DNA of 64,000 nt from Longimonas halophila (GCF_002554705.1 NZ_PDEP01000006.1:1-64000), one strand, 5' to 3'. Counted from the first letter of the stretch, positions 44,164 through 54,904 are shown. A program made the numbers and translations. Notes: generated from the sequence alone by a model not told the origin.

Positions 44164-44355
44164 TGTCATGTTGAGCAAGCGGAGCCCCGAGCTGTCCGGG
44201 GCGAAGCGCGTCGAAACATCTCCTTGGCGCTTGGCAGATACAGCGGAGGGGGTCTGCCAACCTCGGGGAGACGTTTATTCACTGCGTTCATCAGTCGCTT
44301 CGCTCGTGTCAGGACTCCGCACCTGCTAAGCGCAGTTGCTTCGCTCAAAATGACA
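44164..44355. repeat. MITE-like dispersed repeat, copy B
   Basis: A 192-bp sequence is bounded by terminal inverted repeats tgtcatgttgagc (44164-44176) and gctcaaaatgaca (44343-44355), matching at 11 of 13 positions. The inner segments gtcgaaacatctccttg and tcaggactccgcacctgct occur in the same order in copy A at 13073-13197, with an extra 60-70 bp here. No coding capacity. The pattern suits a non-autonomous transposable element. Confidence 0.75.
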
Positions 44356-44405
44356 GCGTTTGGGAGGGGTACGTTGCTACCCCGAGATCGACGCGTGACA
44401 CAGCA

Positions 44406-45776
44406 CTAAGCATCAATCGGAGCAAAATGCGCAGTGAAGTGGCGCAGCTGTTCGGGCTCGTGGGTGATGGCGTAGCCGGGCAGCTCACGGGTACGCTCCA
44501 CGATGTCTTCGAAGCACTCGATCACATAGTCGATGTGCGACTGCGTGTACACGCGACGTGGGATAGCCAGGCGCACGAGCTCCATAGCAGCGGGTTCTTC
44601 GGAGCCGTCGGGCTGACGGCCAAACATCACAGAGCCGATCTCGCAGCCTCGAATCCCGCCGGTTTCGTAGAGCGCTACGGCGAGCGCCTGCCCCGGATAC
44701 TGCAGCGGCGGGATATGCGGCAAGAGCGCCTTTGCGTCGATGTAGACCGCGTGTCCGCCGATGGGCCGCACCACGGGCACACCGAGGTCGGTGAGCGCCT
44801 GCCCCAGGTAGCGCGTCGAGGCCATGCGGTAGGCCAGGTAGTCCTCGCGCACAATCTCCTTCAGGCCCTGCGCAATCGCCTCCAGGTCACGCCCGGCGAG
44901 GCCGCCGTAGGTGGGGAAGCCTTCGGTAAGGATCAGCTGGTTGCGGGCGGCCTCGGCCCAGGCATCGTCGTTCAGCGCCAGCCATCCCCCAATATTGACG
45001 AGCGCATCTTTCTTCGCGCTCATGGTCATGCCATCGGCGTGGCTGAACATCTCGCGAACGATGTCGGGCACACTCCAATCCGCGTACTCCTCCTCGCGCA
45101 TCTTGATGAAATAGGCGTTCTCGGCAAACCGACACGCATCCAGAAAGAGCGGGACATCGTGCGCCTCGCACACCGCCTTGATGGCTTTGAGATTGGCCAG
45201 CGACACCGGCTGTCCGCCGCCCGAGTTGTTGGTGATCGTGCACATCACCAGGGGGATGCGATGGGCCTTCTCCTGGAGGAGCGCATCGAGGCGATCCACG
45301 TCCATATTGCCCTTGAACGGATGCATATTCGCTGGATCGTGGCCTTCTTCAATGACCAGATCCACCGCCTCCGCCCCGGTGGCTTCGATATTGGCGCGCG
45401 TGGTGTCGAAGTGCGTGTTGTTGGGGATGATGGCGTCTTCATCTGCTACAATGCCCATGAGGATGCGTTCGGCAGCGCGCCCCTGGTGGGTGGGAATGAT
45501 GTGCTCGAACGGCATCAAATCGCGCACGGCAGCCTCGAAGCGGTAGTACGAGGACGAGCCCGCGTAGCTCTCGTCGCCCTGCATCAGCCCGCCCCACTGC
45601 GCAGCGCTCATGGCGGCGGTGCCCGAGTCGGTGAGCAGGTCGATCATCACGTCGTCGCCGTCAAGGTTGAAGAGGTTGTAGTGGGCCTCCTCAATCAGTG
45701 CCTCGCGCTCGGGACGTGTAGTGAGGCGAATCGGCTCGACTGACTTGATGCGGAAGGGCTCGATAATCGTATCCAT
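44406..45776 (-). CDS. tnaA: tryptophanase
   Basis: The 456-residue PLP enzyme belongs to the tryptophanase/tyrosine phenol-lyase family: IDLLTDSGTAAMS, YAGSSSYYRFE, IPTHQGRAAE, SARF-like CRFAENAYFIKMREEEYADWS, the PLP-lysine motif SAKKDALVNIGG, EGFPTYGGLAGRDLEA and IPRRVYTQSHIDYVIE. Residues that separate the two activities favour tryptophanase: Asp in FDTTRAN (Thr in tyrosine phenol-lyase), Ile in GCEIGS (Arg there) and His in LRHFTAHF (Phe there). It splits tryptophan to indole, pyruvate and ammonia. No tnaB permease or tnaC leader is apparent. Confidence 0.92.
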   Translation of the reverse strand: MDTIIEPFRIKSVEPIRLTTRPEREALIEEAHYNLFNLDGDDVMIDLLTDSGTAAMSAAQWGGLMQGDESYAGSSSYYRFEAAVRDLMPFEHIIPTHQGRAAERILMGIVADEDAIIPNNTHFDTTRANIEATGAEAVDLVIEEGHDPANMHPFKGNMDVDRLDALLQEKAHRIPLVMCTITNNSGGGQPVSLANLKAIKAVCEAHDVPLFLDACRFAENAYFIKMREEEYADWSVPDIVREMFSHADGMTMSAKKDALVNIGGWLALNDDAWAEAARNQLILTEGFPTYGGLAGRDLEAIAQGLKEIVREDYLAYRMASTRYLGQALTDLGVPVVRPIGGHAVYIDAKALLPHIPPLQYPGQALAVALYETGGIRGCEIGSVMFGRQPDGSEEPAAMELVRLAIPRRVYTQSHIDYVIECFEDIVERTRELPGYAITHEPEQLRHFTAHFAPIDA

Positions 45777-45950
45777 AGGCAGCGGGTGCAGAATAAGTAA
45801 CGAACAAGAAACGGTGCGGCCTCAACATACAAAACGATACGCAAAAAGCGAGCATTCCCTGGATTCTGCAGGTTGAATCTGGAGCGGCAGCGGTTCATGG
45901 TCCAATGATGAGTGCCCGGAAGCGCGTCTCGGGAGTGCAGGAGATTCCTC

Positions 45951-45968
45951 TCCCGACTGCTGTCGGGA
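45951..45968. repeat. TCCCGAC-N4-GTCGGGA palindrome
   Basis: An 18-base palindrome with 7-bp arms and loop tgct, followed by tcggaatgac. The same arms occur inside the tRNA-Asn repeat cluster at 14487-14504 and 14665-14682. It is a REP-like element. Confidence 0.65.
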
Positions 45969-46118
45969 TCGGAATGACACTGCAGGAAAAGGGGGCAAGT
46001 GATGCCGCAATCTTGGTGCATCACTTAGCATTTGACCAGCATCCCTGGAGCTACTTAACGGCATGTGCAGGTTTCCTTTTTCCCTTGGTGATAGCCTTGT
46101 GGCAGAATACGCGGTCCT

Positions 46119-46238
46119 GGCATCCCCCATTCCCTCACGCTGTTCGGGCGTTTCCCCCTTCGCGAAGGGGAGACACGAGCGTTAGCGACTGACGAAGCGA
46201 AGCGGAGTATACGTCGCGCAGCGACAAAGGGGGATGCC
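46119..46238. repeat. C-run/G-run element, copy B, with perfect terminal repeats
   Basis: 120 bp bounded by a perfect 10-bp inverted repeat (ggcatccccc, 46119-46128; gggggatgcc, 46229-46238). Inside are the hairpin ccccttcgcgaagggg, then agacacgagcgttagcgactga and cgtcgcgcagcgac. The order of motifs parallels 30510-30625. No coding potential. Confidence 0.7.
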
Positions 46239-46275
46239 CGCCCCGAAAGGACAATGGGAAAACTTGCACACCGCG

Positions 46276-47424
46276 TTACTTGCGCGCTTGCAGAAGCAGT
46301 AGCAACGCAACGGTAGCGAACAGAGCATGGGGGATCCAGGTGGTGAGCCACGGGTCGAGGGTTTCAGCGTAGCCAAAGGGTTCGCTCAGTTTCTGCGCGG
46401 CCAGATACAGCAGTGCTACGAACAGCCCAATCCCAAAGCGTACCGCTTGCCCGCCGCGCCGCCGCACCGCAGCCAGGGGCACGGCAATGAGCACAAGAAT
46501 GAGGTTGGCCACCGGATAGGCAAACTTGTTGTAGTAGGCCACGAGCGGGCGTCCCAGCTGTCCTGCCCCTGAGCGCTGAAGAGATTCGAGGTAGTAGCGC
46601 GCCTCGGTAACCGTCATCGCTTCCACATCGCGGGCGGTGCGGGCCAGGTCGCGTGGCGTAATCTGCAAGGTGGTGTCCATGCGCGAGTGGTAGGCCTGCT
46701 GCATGGGCTGGTCGTCGGGAAAGGTACGCTCGGTGACGCCCACCATGCGCCACACCTGCAACGAGTCGACCCAGTCCATGCGGTCGGCGTCGAAGCGCTC
46801 GCGCAGGTGCTGCTGCTCGTCGAAGCGTTGCAGGGAGACGTGGTGCGCGCGCTGCTCGCCCGTGTCATAGTAGCCCACCGACACAATGCTGCGTGGATCG
46901 TTCTGGCGGTGAATCTCGCTTACCTCAATCGTCTGGCGCTCTGGATGCAGGTATTCATTGTCGTATTGAACCACGACCTCATTGGCACGCGGCACGACCC
47001 ATCCGTTGAATCCGAACATAACCAGCGTGAGCGTAACGCCCACCAGCAGGTACGGACGCATCAGGCGGTAGAGCGACACGCCCGAGGTTTGGAGTGCAAT
47101 GAGTTGCACCTCTTGGGCAAGCTTCCCAGTCACGTAGATGCACGACAGGAAGATGGCCAGCGGAGAGATGAGGCGCACGATTTCCGGGATGTACGCCGGA
47201 TAGTAGACCCGGAAGATCTCGCTCATGTCGGCGCCGCGGTCCACAAAGTCGTCGTTGTACTCGACCCAGTGCAGCACAATGAAGAACACGATCAGCGCAG
47301 ATACAAAGAGCGCAAAGCCCTTGAGTACGCGCGCCACAATATGCCAATCGAACCGAGTCACCGAAGGAGGCGTGAGGCGTAAGTCGTAGGAACGAGGAGG
47401 ATGTACAGGCACCTGCCAACCCAC
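46276..47424 (-). CDS. LptF/LptG family permease
   Basis: The 382-residue protein has one membrane segment near residues 35-55, two more near 80-130, a large periplasmic domain (residues 140-285), and three C-terminal segments, the YjgP/YjgQ layout. Markers are the FIVLHWVEYNDDF segment, LISPLAIFLSCIYVTGKLAQEVQLIALQTSGVSLYRLMRPYL and VVPRANEVVVQYDNEYL. In E. coli LptF and LptG form the permease of the LPS exporter with LptB; here one gene stands alone. Its divergent neighbour is sucC. Confidence 0.88.
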   Translation of the reverse strand: MGWQVPVHPPRSYDLRLTPPSVTRFDWHIVARVLKGFALFVSALIVFFIVLHWVEYNDDFVDRGADMSEIFRVYYPAYIPEIVRLISPLAIFLSCIYVTGKLAQEVQLIALQTSGVSLYRLMRPYLLVGVTLTLVMFGFNGWVVPRANEVVVQYDNEYLHPERQTIEVSEIHRQNDPRSIVSVGYYDTGEQRAHHVSLQRFDEQQHLRERFDADRMDWVDSLQVWRMVGVTERTFPDDQPMQQAYHSRMDTTLQITPRDLARTARDVEAMTVTEARYYLESLQRSGAGQLGRPLVAYYNKFAYPVANLILVLIAVPLAAVRRRGGQAVRFGIGLFVALLYLAAQKLSEPFGYAETLDPWLTTWIPHALFATVALLLLLQARK

Positions 47425-47557
47425 GTGAAGGCGCAGCCATACAATCCGTGAGCAGATTGCGAAAACCGGATATACCGCGGGCAGGCGTTCGCTTCTTTGC
47501 CAGCGTCCTGTTTACTTACAGGCTGGACCAACTGTTCACGCAACCCCGCAACCTCCT

Positions 47558-48742
47558 ATGAAAGTCCACGAGTATCAAGCGAAAGAAATTCTAAGCGACC
47601 ATGGCGTGGCGATGCAGCCCGGCATTGTCGCAGAATCGGTCGACGACGCGGTGCAGGCTGCCGAGGAGTTGGCCAACGACGGTGCCACCATGTTTGTGGT
47701 GAAAGCACAGATTCACGCCGGGGGCCGCGGCAAGGGCGGCGGCGTAAAGCTGGCCCGCTCGCTCGATGAGGTCAAGGAGCACGCCGAGGCCATTTTGGGC
47801 ATGGATTTGGTCACGCATCAGACCGGCCCCGAGGGGCAAAAAGTGCGTAAGCTGCTCATCGCCGACGCGGTGGACATTGAGCAGGAGTTTTATGTGGGCG
47901 TAACGCTCGACCGCGCCAAGAGCCAAAACGTCATCATGGTCTCCAGCGAAGGAGGCGTCGAGATTGAGACGGTGGCCGAGGAGAGCCCCGAGAAGATCGT
48001 GAAGGCCTGGATCGATCCCACCATTGGGCTGCGTCCGTTTCAGGCGCGCCGATTGGCCTTTGGGCTCGGGCTGGAGGGCACGGCCTTGAAGCAGGCGGTA
48101 AAGTTCATCACGGCGCTCTACGAGGCGTTCGAGGCAACCGATAGCACCATCGCCGAGATCAATCCGCTCGTGCTTACGGGAAGTGGCGATGTGGCGGCGG
48201 TTGATGCCAAGATTAACCTCGATGACAATGCGCTCTACCGCCACCCCAACCTGGCGGAGATGCGCGACATCCACGAGGAGGACCCGACCGAAGTGGAGGC
48301 CAGCGAACACGGCCTCAGCTACATTAAGCTGGATGGCAATGTGGGTTGCATGGTCAACGGGGCCGGGCTCGCCATGGCGACGATGGACATCATCAAGCTG
48401 GCGGGCGGCGAGCCGGCGAATTTCCTGGATGTGGGCGGCACCGCCAATGCCGAAACGGTGGAAGCGGGCTTCCGCATCATCTTGAAGGATCCGAATGTGG
48501 AAGCGATTCTTGTGAACATCTTCGGCGGCATTGTGCGCTGCGACCGCGTTGCGAAGGGTGTCATTCAGGCGGCGCAGAACATTGATTTGGATGTGCCGCT
48601 TATCGTACGCCTGCAGGGTACCAACGCCGAAGAAGGCAAGGCGCTGCTCGACGAAAGCGGCCTGGAGCTGCGCTCCGCAGTGCTTCTGAAGGAGGCGGCC
48701 GATAAAGTGACGCAGGCCCTCAAAGAAGCAGATGTGGCGTAA
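47558..48742 (+). CDS. sucC: succinate-CoA ligase, beta subunit
   Basis: The 394-residue protein is full length. It opens MKVHEYQAKEILSDHGV, has the ATP-grasp segment VVKAQIHAGGRGKGGGVKL, a GLEGTALKQAV segment, EINPLVLT, NGAGLAMATMDIIKLAGGEPANFLDVGGTA (CoA/phosphate region) and NIFGGIVRCDRVAKGV. It joins succinate and CoA using ATP or GTP in the TCA cycle. sucD is not in the window. A strong terminator follows. Confidence 0.96.
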   Translation: MKVHEYQAKEILSDHGVAMQPGIVAESVDDAVQAAEELANDGATMFVVKAQIHAGGRGKGGGVKLARSLDEVKEHAEAILGMDLVTHQTGPEGQKVRKLLIADAVDIEQEFYVGVTLDRAKSQNVIMVSSEGGVEIETVAEESPEKIVKAWIDPTIGLRPFQARRLAFGLGLEGTALKQAVKFITALYEAFEATDSTIAEINPLVLTGSGDVAAVDAKINLDDNALYRHPNLAEMRDIHEEDPTEVEASEHGLSYIKLDGNVGCMVNGAGLAMATMDIIKLAGGEPANFLDVGGTANAETVEAGFRIILKDPNVEAILVNIFGGIVRCDRVAKGVIQAAQNIDLDVPLIVRLQGTNAEEGKALLDESGLELRSAVLLKEAADKVTQALKEADVA

Positions 48743-48792
48743 GCGCCTGCTGTAGTGGCAATAAGTTTTTGCTGCACCATACAAAAGACAGA

Positions 48793-48833
48793 AACCCGTC
48801 CACCGTGCTACTGCGCGGTGGACGGGTTCTTTT
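48793..48833 (+). terminator. terminator after sucC
   Basis: A perfect 13-bp stem (aacccgtccaccg, 48793-48805; cggtggacgggtt, 48816-48828) is followed by cttttg. On the other strand it is followed by a short T-run too (tcttttgt), so it may also serve the convergent gene at 48870. Confidence 0.85.
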
Positions 48834-48869
48834 GTGGGGCACCGTGGCCACTCTGGAGACCAGGGCCTG

Positions 48870-51800
48870 CTAAAACGGGCGTCCTCCACCGCGACTGCTC
48901 CCCCCACTGTTAAGCAATCTGCCTGCGGTGCCGCCCAGTCGGCTTCCGGCTTCGTTGCGGGGCACGTTCAGGCGCAGCAGGTTGCGTAGCTGTCCGCCTT
49001 TCACGTTCAGGCTGAAGCTGTACGACTGGAACCGCCCGAACGGCACCCACGAGAACGACATCTCCCATGCACCCAGATCGCGGTATGCGGAGAGTTGTGT
49101 AGTAGCGATCTTCATCTCGCCAATGTCGAACGATGTACGCCCGCTGGTGCGCCACTTGGGGGTCAGCTGCACGCTAAACTGTCCGCTGACCTCTGCATCG
49201 TGTTCGGCCTCTCCGAACCGACGCCGCATGTTGTACTGGAGGTCGAAATCGAGCGACCACGGAATGCTGAAGTCCACACGGCCTTGTGATCCGCCCAGAT
49301 TAGCACCAGTGGCTGCTTGTGTGCTTGCAGCACCTGTGTTCCTATTGCTGGAGGCGTTGCCCTGAATGCGCGCGCCGCCGCGGGTGCGCGCTCCGCCCCG
49401 GGGCGACGAGGTGCTGGTGGTTTGTGCCCCCGACCGATCAGCGGAGCGTGAGCCTCCAGATCCCCCCTGAAACCCACCGTTCAGTGCAGCGGAAAGTCTT
49501 GTAAGGCGAACCGGCGTAAGCGGGCTCCGCGCCGCCATGTACTGGTTGACGACCGCGATACTCTCTGGATCATCCGGATCCGACACGTCGGCATACTGAT
49601 ACGGCGACAGCGTGCTGCGCACACGCACGTTGTAGTCGCCAATAGAGGTGCTGGCGTTCAGGTTGATGTCGCTCAGGTTGAGCGAGTCGGCAGCCAGGTT
49701 GTAGGACGAGCTGGCATTCAGGCGCAGCAGTTGGATGGTCGTTTCCTGCTCGGCTCCCGTCGAGTCGGTACGGACGCGCTTGGTTTCGAATCGGTTGGTG
49801 ACGCTAAAGCTGAGGTTTTGCTGCGTGGCGTCGCCCCGCACGTCGCGCCCGGTAAAGATGTCGTAGCGCTGCACCGTGCCGTCGATATCCGACACGTAGC
49901 TGCGCGTACGCCCCCAGAACGGATCGTTAAAGTTGGGTCGGTAGTTGTACGAGAGCGAGGGCTGCACGCGGTGCCGGAGTCCACGAAACGATCCAACCGA
50001 AACGGGAAAGAGCCCGAAGAATTCGGTGTTCATGCTTACGCCCGTTGAAAAGTTGTGGCGCGCTGCAAACCCGGCCTCGTTACGACGCTCTACGCGGGTC
50101 TCTACAGGCGTGCCCACGCCGGGCGAGTCGGCGTCCAGCGTATCCACCACGAGCCGTTTGCGCTGCGTACGCAGTACCCACTCCGAATCGTAACTGATGT
50201 TGGGGCGGATGTTCAGGTTGTACTGGTTAATCCGAAACGACGTGCTCAGGGGGATGTTATGGGTCATCTCCACATTGAACGGATTGGTACGGTCGGGGTT
50301 GCTATGCCCTTCGCGATAGGCACTGGGGGAGGCGAGCGCTTCGTACCATGGAATATTGGTGGTGTCGGTGGGTGTGTACTCAAAGTTGTTTGTGAGCGAC
50401 CCCCTGTATCCGGTCGTAATGCGCTCGTACCACGTTTCGTCCTGACCTACGCGGTCGCGTTTGAAGGGCTTAAAGCTGCGCTGTCTAAATAAGACATCGG
50501 GCAGAGTCAGGCTTACGTTGCCCGAACTCAAGTTCTGGCTCTGGTTGGCTCTTACGCTGATGTTGCGCCCTCCATCGGGCCAGCTTTTGGAGTAGTTGAT
50601 GCTGGAGCTGATGTCTTGGCGCACCGCATCGTTGTAATCGGTCGTATTTTCCCGGACAAAATCGGACGAGGTAAGCAGATTTACGTTGCCATTGATTGAA
50701 GAGGTCGGGTTCAGATCCTGGTTGTGGGTCCACCTCAAATCACCCTCTACGGACTTCTGAAAGTCGGGGTCTTCGGGCTGCCCGATGCGCTCGAAGAGCA
50801 CATTCAGATTGAGGTCGCCGTTGTAATAGTCCGTGCGGCTGTACCGAAACGATGGATTAATCTCGAAGCTGCCACCCGACCACACGCTGCCCTGAATGGT
50901 GAAGTCGGTATACTCGTTCATGGCAAAGTACCAGCCAAAATCGCTTAGGAAGAACCCGCGCCGATCCTCACCGGGGGTGGGCGGGAGCGGTCCACTGCGG
51001 CGGCCTTCGGTGTACGGCACCATGCCAAATGGCAGCCATAAGGGCATAGGAATGTTGAAGATATACAGCTGGATGGGCCCAGTGTATACCCAGCGTTCGT
51101 TTACGACCTTCATGCGCGAGGAGCGCAGCGTATACGATGGCGTTTCGCCAGGCGGGCGGTTGTCGGTGGTGTAGGCACCATCGGCCACGAAGGTGGTGCG
51201 GTCTTCATATCGCTTGATGACGCCGCCGCGCAGCGAGGCTTCGCCCTGGCCCGTGCGCGCTTGCACGACGCGCCCGCGCTGCGTGCGCAGGCTGTAGGCC
51301 AGTTCGGCGCCGCTAAACGTGTCTTCGCCTTCGCGTTCAAACACCGGAAACGGAATGCGGGCGGTGTCAGAGGGCGGGCCCGTAGCACGCAGTTCGTCGT
51401 CAGTAAAGCGGTAGCGGATCGTCTGTGCGCGCAGTTCGCTGTCCTGATACGTTGTTTTAGCTTCGCCATGCAGCGTGCCGGTTTCGCCTGCGCCCTCCGC
51501 ATCGAACGCGAGGATGAGCGAGTCGCGGGCGGCCAGTTCGATGGGCGCATCCAAGTCGCCGTCTCCGCCCGTCGTGTCGGCTCCTGTCGCGGGCGCTTGC
51601 GCCGTGGGCGCGAGGCCGCTCTCCGGCTGTGCAGCGGCTGTGCTATCCGGTAGGGCGGTCTGGGGCGTGTCAGTGGCTGCGTTATCAGTCTCAGTGGTAT
51701 CAGCCTCAGTGGTATCGATCTGTACGACCATGCCCGAACGAGGCCTGGGGTCCTCTTTTGAGGCGGCATCGGGCGGGGCGGCGGGAGTTTCCGGCATAAA

Positions 51801-51875
51801 GCCGGGAAGCAGAATCACCAGCATACCCCCAAACAGCAAGACAACTCCGAAAGGAAGCCGGGGCCAGTCTGTCAT
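48870..51875 (-). CDS. large LptD-like outer-membrane assembly protein
   Basis: The 1001-residue protein has an N-terminal hydrophobic anchor or signal, a Thr/Asp/Ala-rich linker (residues 45-105), an OstA/LptA-like N-domain (about 115-270: GEAKTTYQDSELRAQTIRYRF, TFVADGAYTT) and a long beta-strand-rich region with many aromatic-ended strands that should form the barrel. The first barrel segment, PMPLWLPFGMVPYTEGRRSG, is typical of the LptD-like proteins of Bacteroidota. The very C-terminus is a Gly/Arg-rich tail. A 35-residue Gly/Arg/Ser-rich repeat (near residue 800) interrupts the barrel. It would insert LPS into the outer leaflet. Confidence 0.8.
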   Translation of the reverse strand: MTDWPRLPFGVVLLFGGMLVILLPGFMPETPAAPPDAASKEDPRPRSGMVVQIDTTEADTTETDNAATDTPQTALPDSTAAAQPESGLAPTAQAPATGADTTGGDGDLDAPIELAARDSLILAFDAEGAGETGTLHGEAKTTYQDSELRAQTIRYRFTDDELRATGPPSDTARIPFPVFEREGEDTFSGAELAYSLRTQRGRVVQARTGQGEASLRGGVIKRYEDRTTFVADGAYTTDNRPPGETPSYTLRSSRMKVVNERWVYTGPIQLYIFNIPMPLWLPFGMVPYTEGRRSGPLPPTPGEDRRGFFLSDFGWYFAMNEYTDFTIQGSVWSGGSFEINPSFRYSRTDYYNGDLNLNVLFERIGQPEDPDFQKSVEGDLRWTHNQDLNPTSSINGNVNLLTSSDFVRENTTDYNDAVRQDISSSINYSKSWPDGGRNISVRANQSQNLSSGNVSLTLPDVLFRQRSFKPFKRDRVGQDETWYERITTGYRGSLTNNFEYTPTDTTNIPWYEALASPSAYREGHSNPDRTNPFNVEMTHNIPLSTSFRINQYNLNIRPNISYDSEWVLRTQRKRLVVDTLDADSPGVGTPVETRVERRNEAGFAARHNFSTGVSMNTEFFGLFPVSVGSFRGLRHRVQPSLSYNYRPNFNDPFWGRTRSYVSDIDGTVQRYDIFTGRDVRGDATQQNLSFSVTNRFETKRVRTDSTGAEQETTIQLLRLNASSSYNLAADSLNLSDINLNASTSIGDYNVRVRSTLSPYQYADVSDPDDPESIAVVNQYMAARSPLTPVRLTRLSAALNGGFQGGSGGSRSADRSGAQTTSTSSPRGGARTRGGARIQGNASSNRNTGAASTQAATGANLGGSQGRVDFSIPWSLDFDLQYNMRRRFGEAEHDAEVSGQFSVQLTPKWRTSGRTSFDIGEMKIATTQLSAYRDLGAWEMSFSWVPFGRFQSYSFSLNVKGGQLRNLLRLNVPRNEAGSRLGGTAGRLLNSGGSSRGGGRPF

Positions 51876-51920
51876 AGTAGCGTGACGAACAAGGGCGCGA
51901 GGACCAGCAGTACGAGGAGG

Positions 51921-52889
51921 TTACGCGGTCGGCGTTGTAGAGAATGCGAGGTGGGCGGCGCCGAGTACGCCGACTTCGTTCCCGCGCTGCTCACGTTCGA
52001 TGCGCAGGCCCTCCTGAAACGCCGGGAAGACCTGGCTGCGAAGCGCTTCTCGGGCTGGATCTAACAGAAATCTGCCTGCATTGGACACCCCACCGCCTAC
52101 CACCACAACTCGAATATCGAGCAGGCTCACCGCACTGCTTAGCGCGTAGCCTAATCGGCGTCCGGCCCATGCGAGAATGTGGGTAGCCGCTTCGTCGCCC
52201 TGGGTAGCTGCTTTGTGCAGCGTGCGCGGCGTAAGGGTGCTCAGGTCACTGCCGGTAAGGTCATGCACAACACTCTCAGGCTGGTGGCGGAGCCGCATGC
52301 GAGCGTGTTCAGACAGAAACTGTTGTCCCAGGTAGGCCTCAATAGCACCGCTTATACCTGAGTTGTCAAGCGGGCCTTCGTAGTCGATGCTCATGTGGCC
52401 AATTTCGCCTGCGCCTCCGGTGCTTCCCCGAAACACTTTGTTATTGTGAATGATGGCGCCTCCAACACCTGTGCCCAGTGTCACCATAATAAACGAGTCG
52501 TGCGCCATTCCGGCGCCATAATGGGCCGAGCCCAGCCCGGCTATATTGGCATCGTTTTCGACGACCACGTGATCAATTCCGGTGCGTGCCGAAAGGGCTG
52601 TACGCACATCTACGACGCCCCAGTCGGCCAGATTCGACGGATAGCTTACCGTTGTGCGTGCCATATCCACGGCGCCGGGGGCGCCCATGCCCAACCCTAC
52701 AGGATCTGGGCCTTGATGGGTATTGAGCAGCTCTCGGACAATGGTAGCAATGCGGTCCAGCACATGATCGGGGCCTTGGTCGCCTTCGGTGGGACGCGTG
52801 CTCTGCGCCACAACGCCTTGCTCGCGTTCTACAAGGGCCCCTTTGATTGAGGTGCCGCCCAGGTCGATGCCAAGTGCATAGGTCTCCAT
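51921..52889 (-). CDS. ROK family sugar kinase/glucokinase-like, zinc motif absent
   Basis: The 322-residue protein has the ROK ATP-binding start LGIDLGGTSIKGALV, the glycine-rich VTLGTGVGGAIIHNNKVFRGSTGGAGEIGHMSID and a C-terminal VVVVGGGVSNAG. In ordinary ROK members GEIGH is followed by a CxCGxxGCxE zinc motif; here the segment reads YEGPLDNSGISGAIEAYLG, with no Cys, so the zinc is missing while Glu and His are kept. A hexokinase-type role (glucokinase) is likely. It is 45 bp downstream of the LptD-like gene's start region and in the same direction as divIC. Confidence 0.88.
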   Translation of the reverse strand: METYALGIDLGGTSIKGALVEREQGVVAQSTRPTEGDQGPDHVLDRIATIVRELLNTHQGPDPVGLGMGAPGAVDMARTTVSYPSNLADWGVVDVRTALSARTGIDHVVVENDANIAGLGSAHYGAGMAHDSFIMVTLGTGVGGAIIHNNKVFRGSTGGAGEIGHMSIDYEGPLDNSGISGAIEAYLGQQFLSEHARMRLRHQPESVVHDLTGSDLSTLTPRTLHKAATQGDEAATHILAWAGRRLGYALSSAVSLLDIRVVVVGGGVSNAGRFLLDPAREALRSQVFPAFQEGLRIEREQRGNEVGVLGAAHLAFSTTPTA

Positions 52890-52931
52890 AGAAACGGGGG
52901 GGTAAGCAAAGAGAGCGATAGACGAGCCGCC

Positions 52932-53222
52932 CTACTCAATTGGATGCACGGTTTCGTTTGGGTACTGCATGCCGTATTCCTCCCGCGCAATGCGCTCAAT
53001 CTCGGCATCGGAGAGCGAATCAGCCAACTGTTCACGCAGGGCATCAATGTTGGTCTGCAGGCGCTCGTTTTCGGCGCGCAGGGCTTCGTGTTCGCGGTGC
53101 AGTTCGATACGATGCATCACGCTGTGCGTATCCAGAAACAGCACCCAAATGCTCCCAACGACGACCACAAGCACAAGTCCCCAGCGGATGAGACGGCCGC
53201 GAGAAACGGAAGAGATGGACAT
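52932..53222 (-). CDS. septum formation initiator, DivIC/FtsB-like
   Basis: The 96-residue protein has a single N-terminal membrane segment (about residues 13-32), a coiled coil (HREHEALRAENERLQTNIDALREQLA, 42-68) and the DivIC/FtsB motif IERIAREEYGMQYPNE. This is the standard form of the small divisome protein that bridges FtsL and FtsQ. Its gene follows enolase by 78 bp in the same direction, an arrangement frequent in bacteria (eno-ftsB). Confidence 0.85.
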   Translation of the reverse strand: MSISSVSRGRLIRWGLVLVVVVGSIWVLFLDTHSVMHRIELHREHEALRAENERLQTNIDALREQLADSLSDAEIERIAREEYGMQYPNETVHPIE

Positions 53223-53257
53223 TGTACAAGGAACGCAGATACATAGCGCAACGAAAC

Positions 53258-53286
53258 GCGGCGCCGGTGCAGCCCACCGACGCCGC
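53258..53286 (-). terminator. weak hairpin after enolase
   Basis: A 12-bp imperfect stem (gcggcgccggtg, 53258-53269; caccgacgccgc, 53275-53286) lies just after the enolase stop. The T-tract is poor, so it may only slow transcription into divIC. Confidence 0.4.
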
Positions 53287-53300
53287 AGCGCAGAAGCGGA

Positions 53301-54904
<1,604 letters not shown>

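Larger units (their letters stand above)
45777..46275. other. repeat-bearing intergenic stretch
   Basis: These 499 bp contain no gene I can support. They hold the palindrome at 45951-45968 and the MITE-like element at 46119-46238. The tnaA promoter should lie at the left end. Confidence 0.6.
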
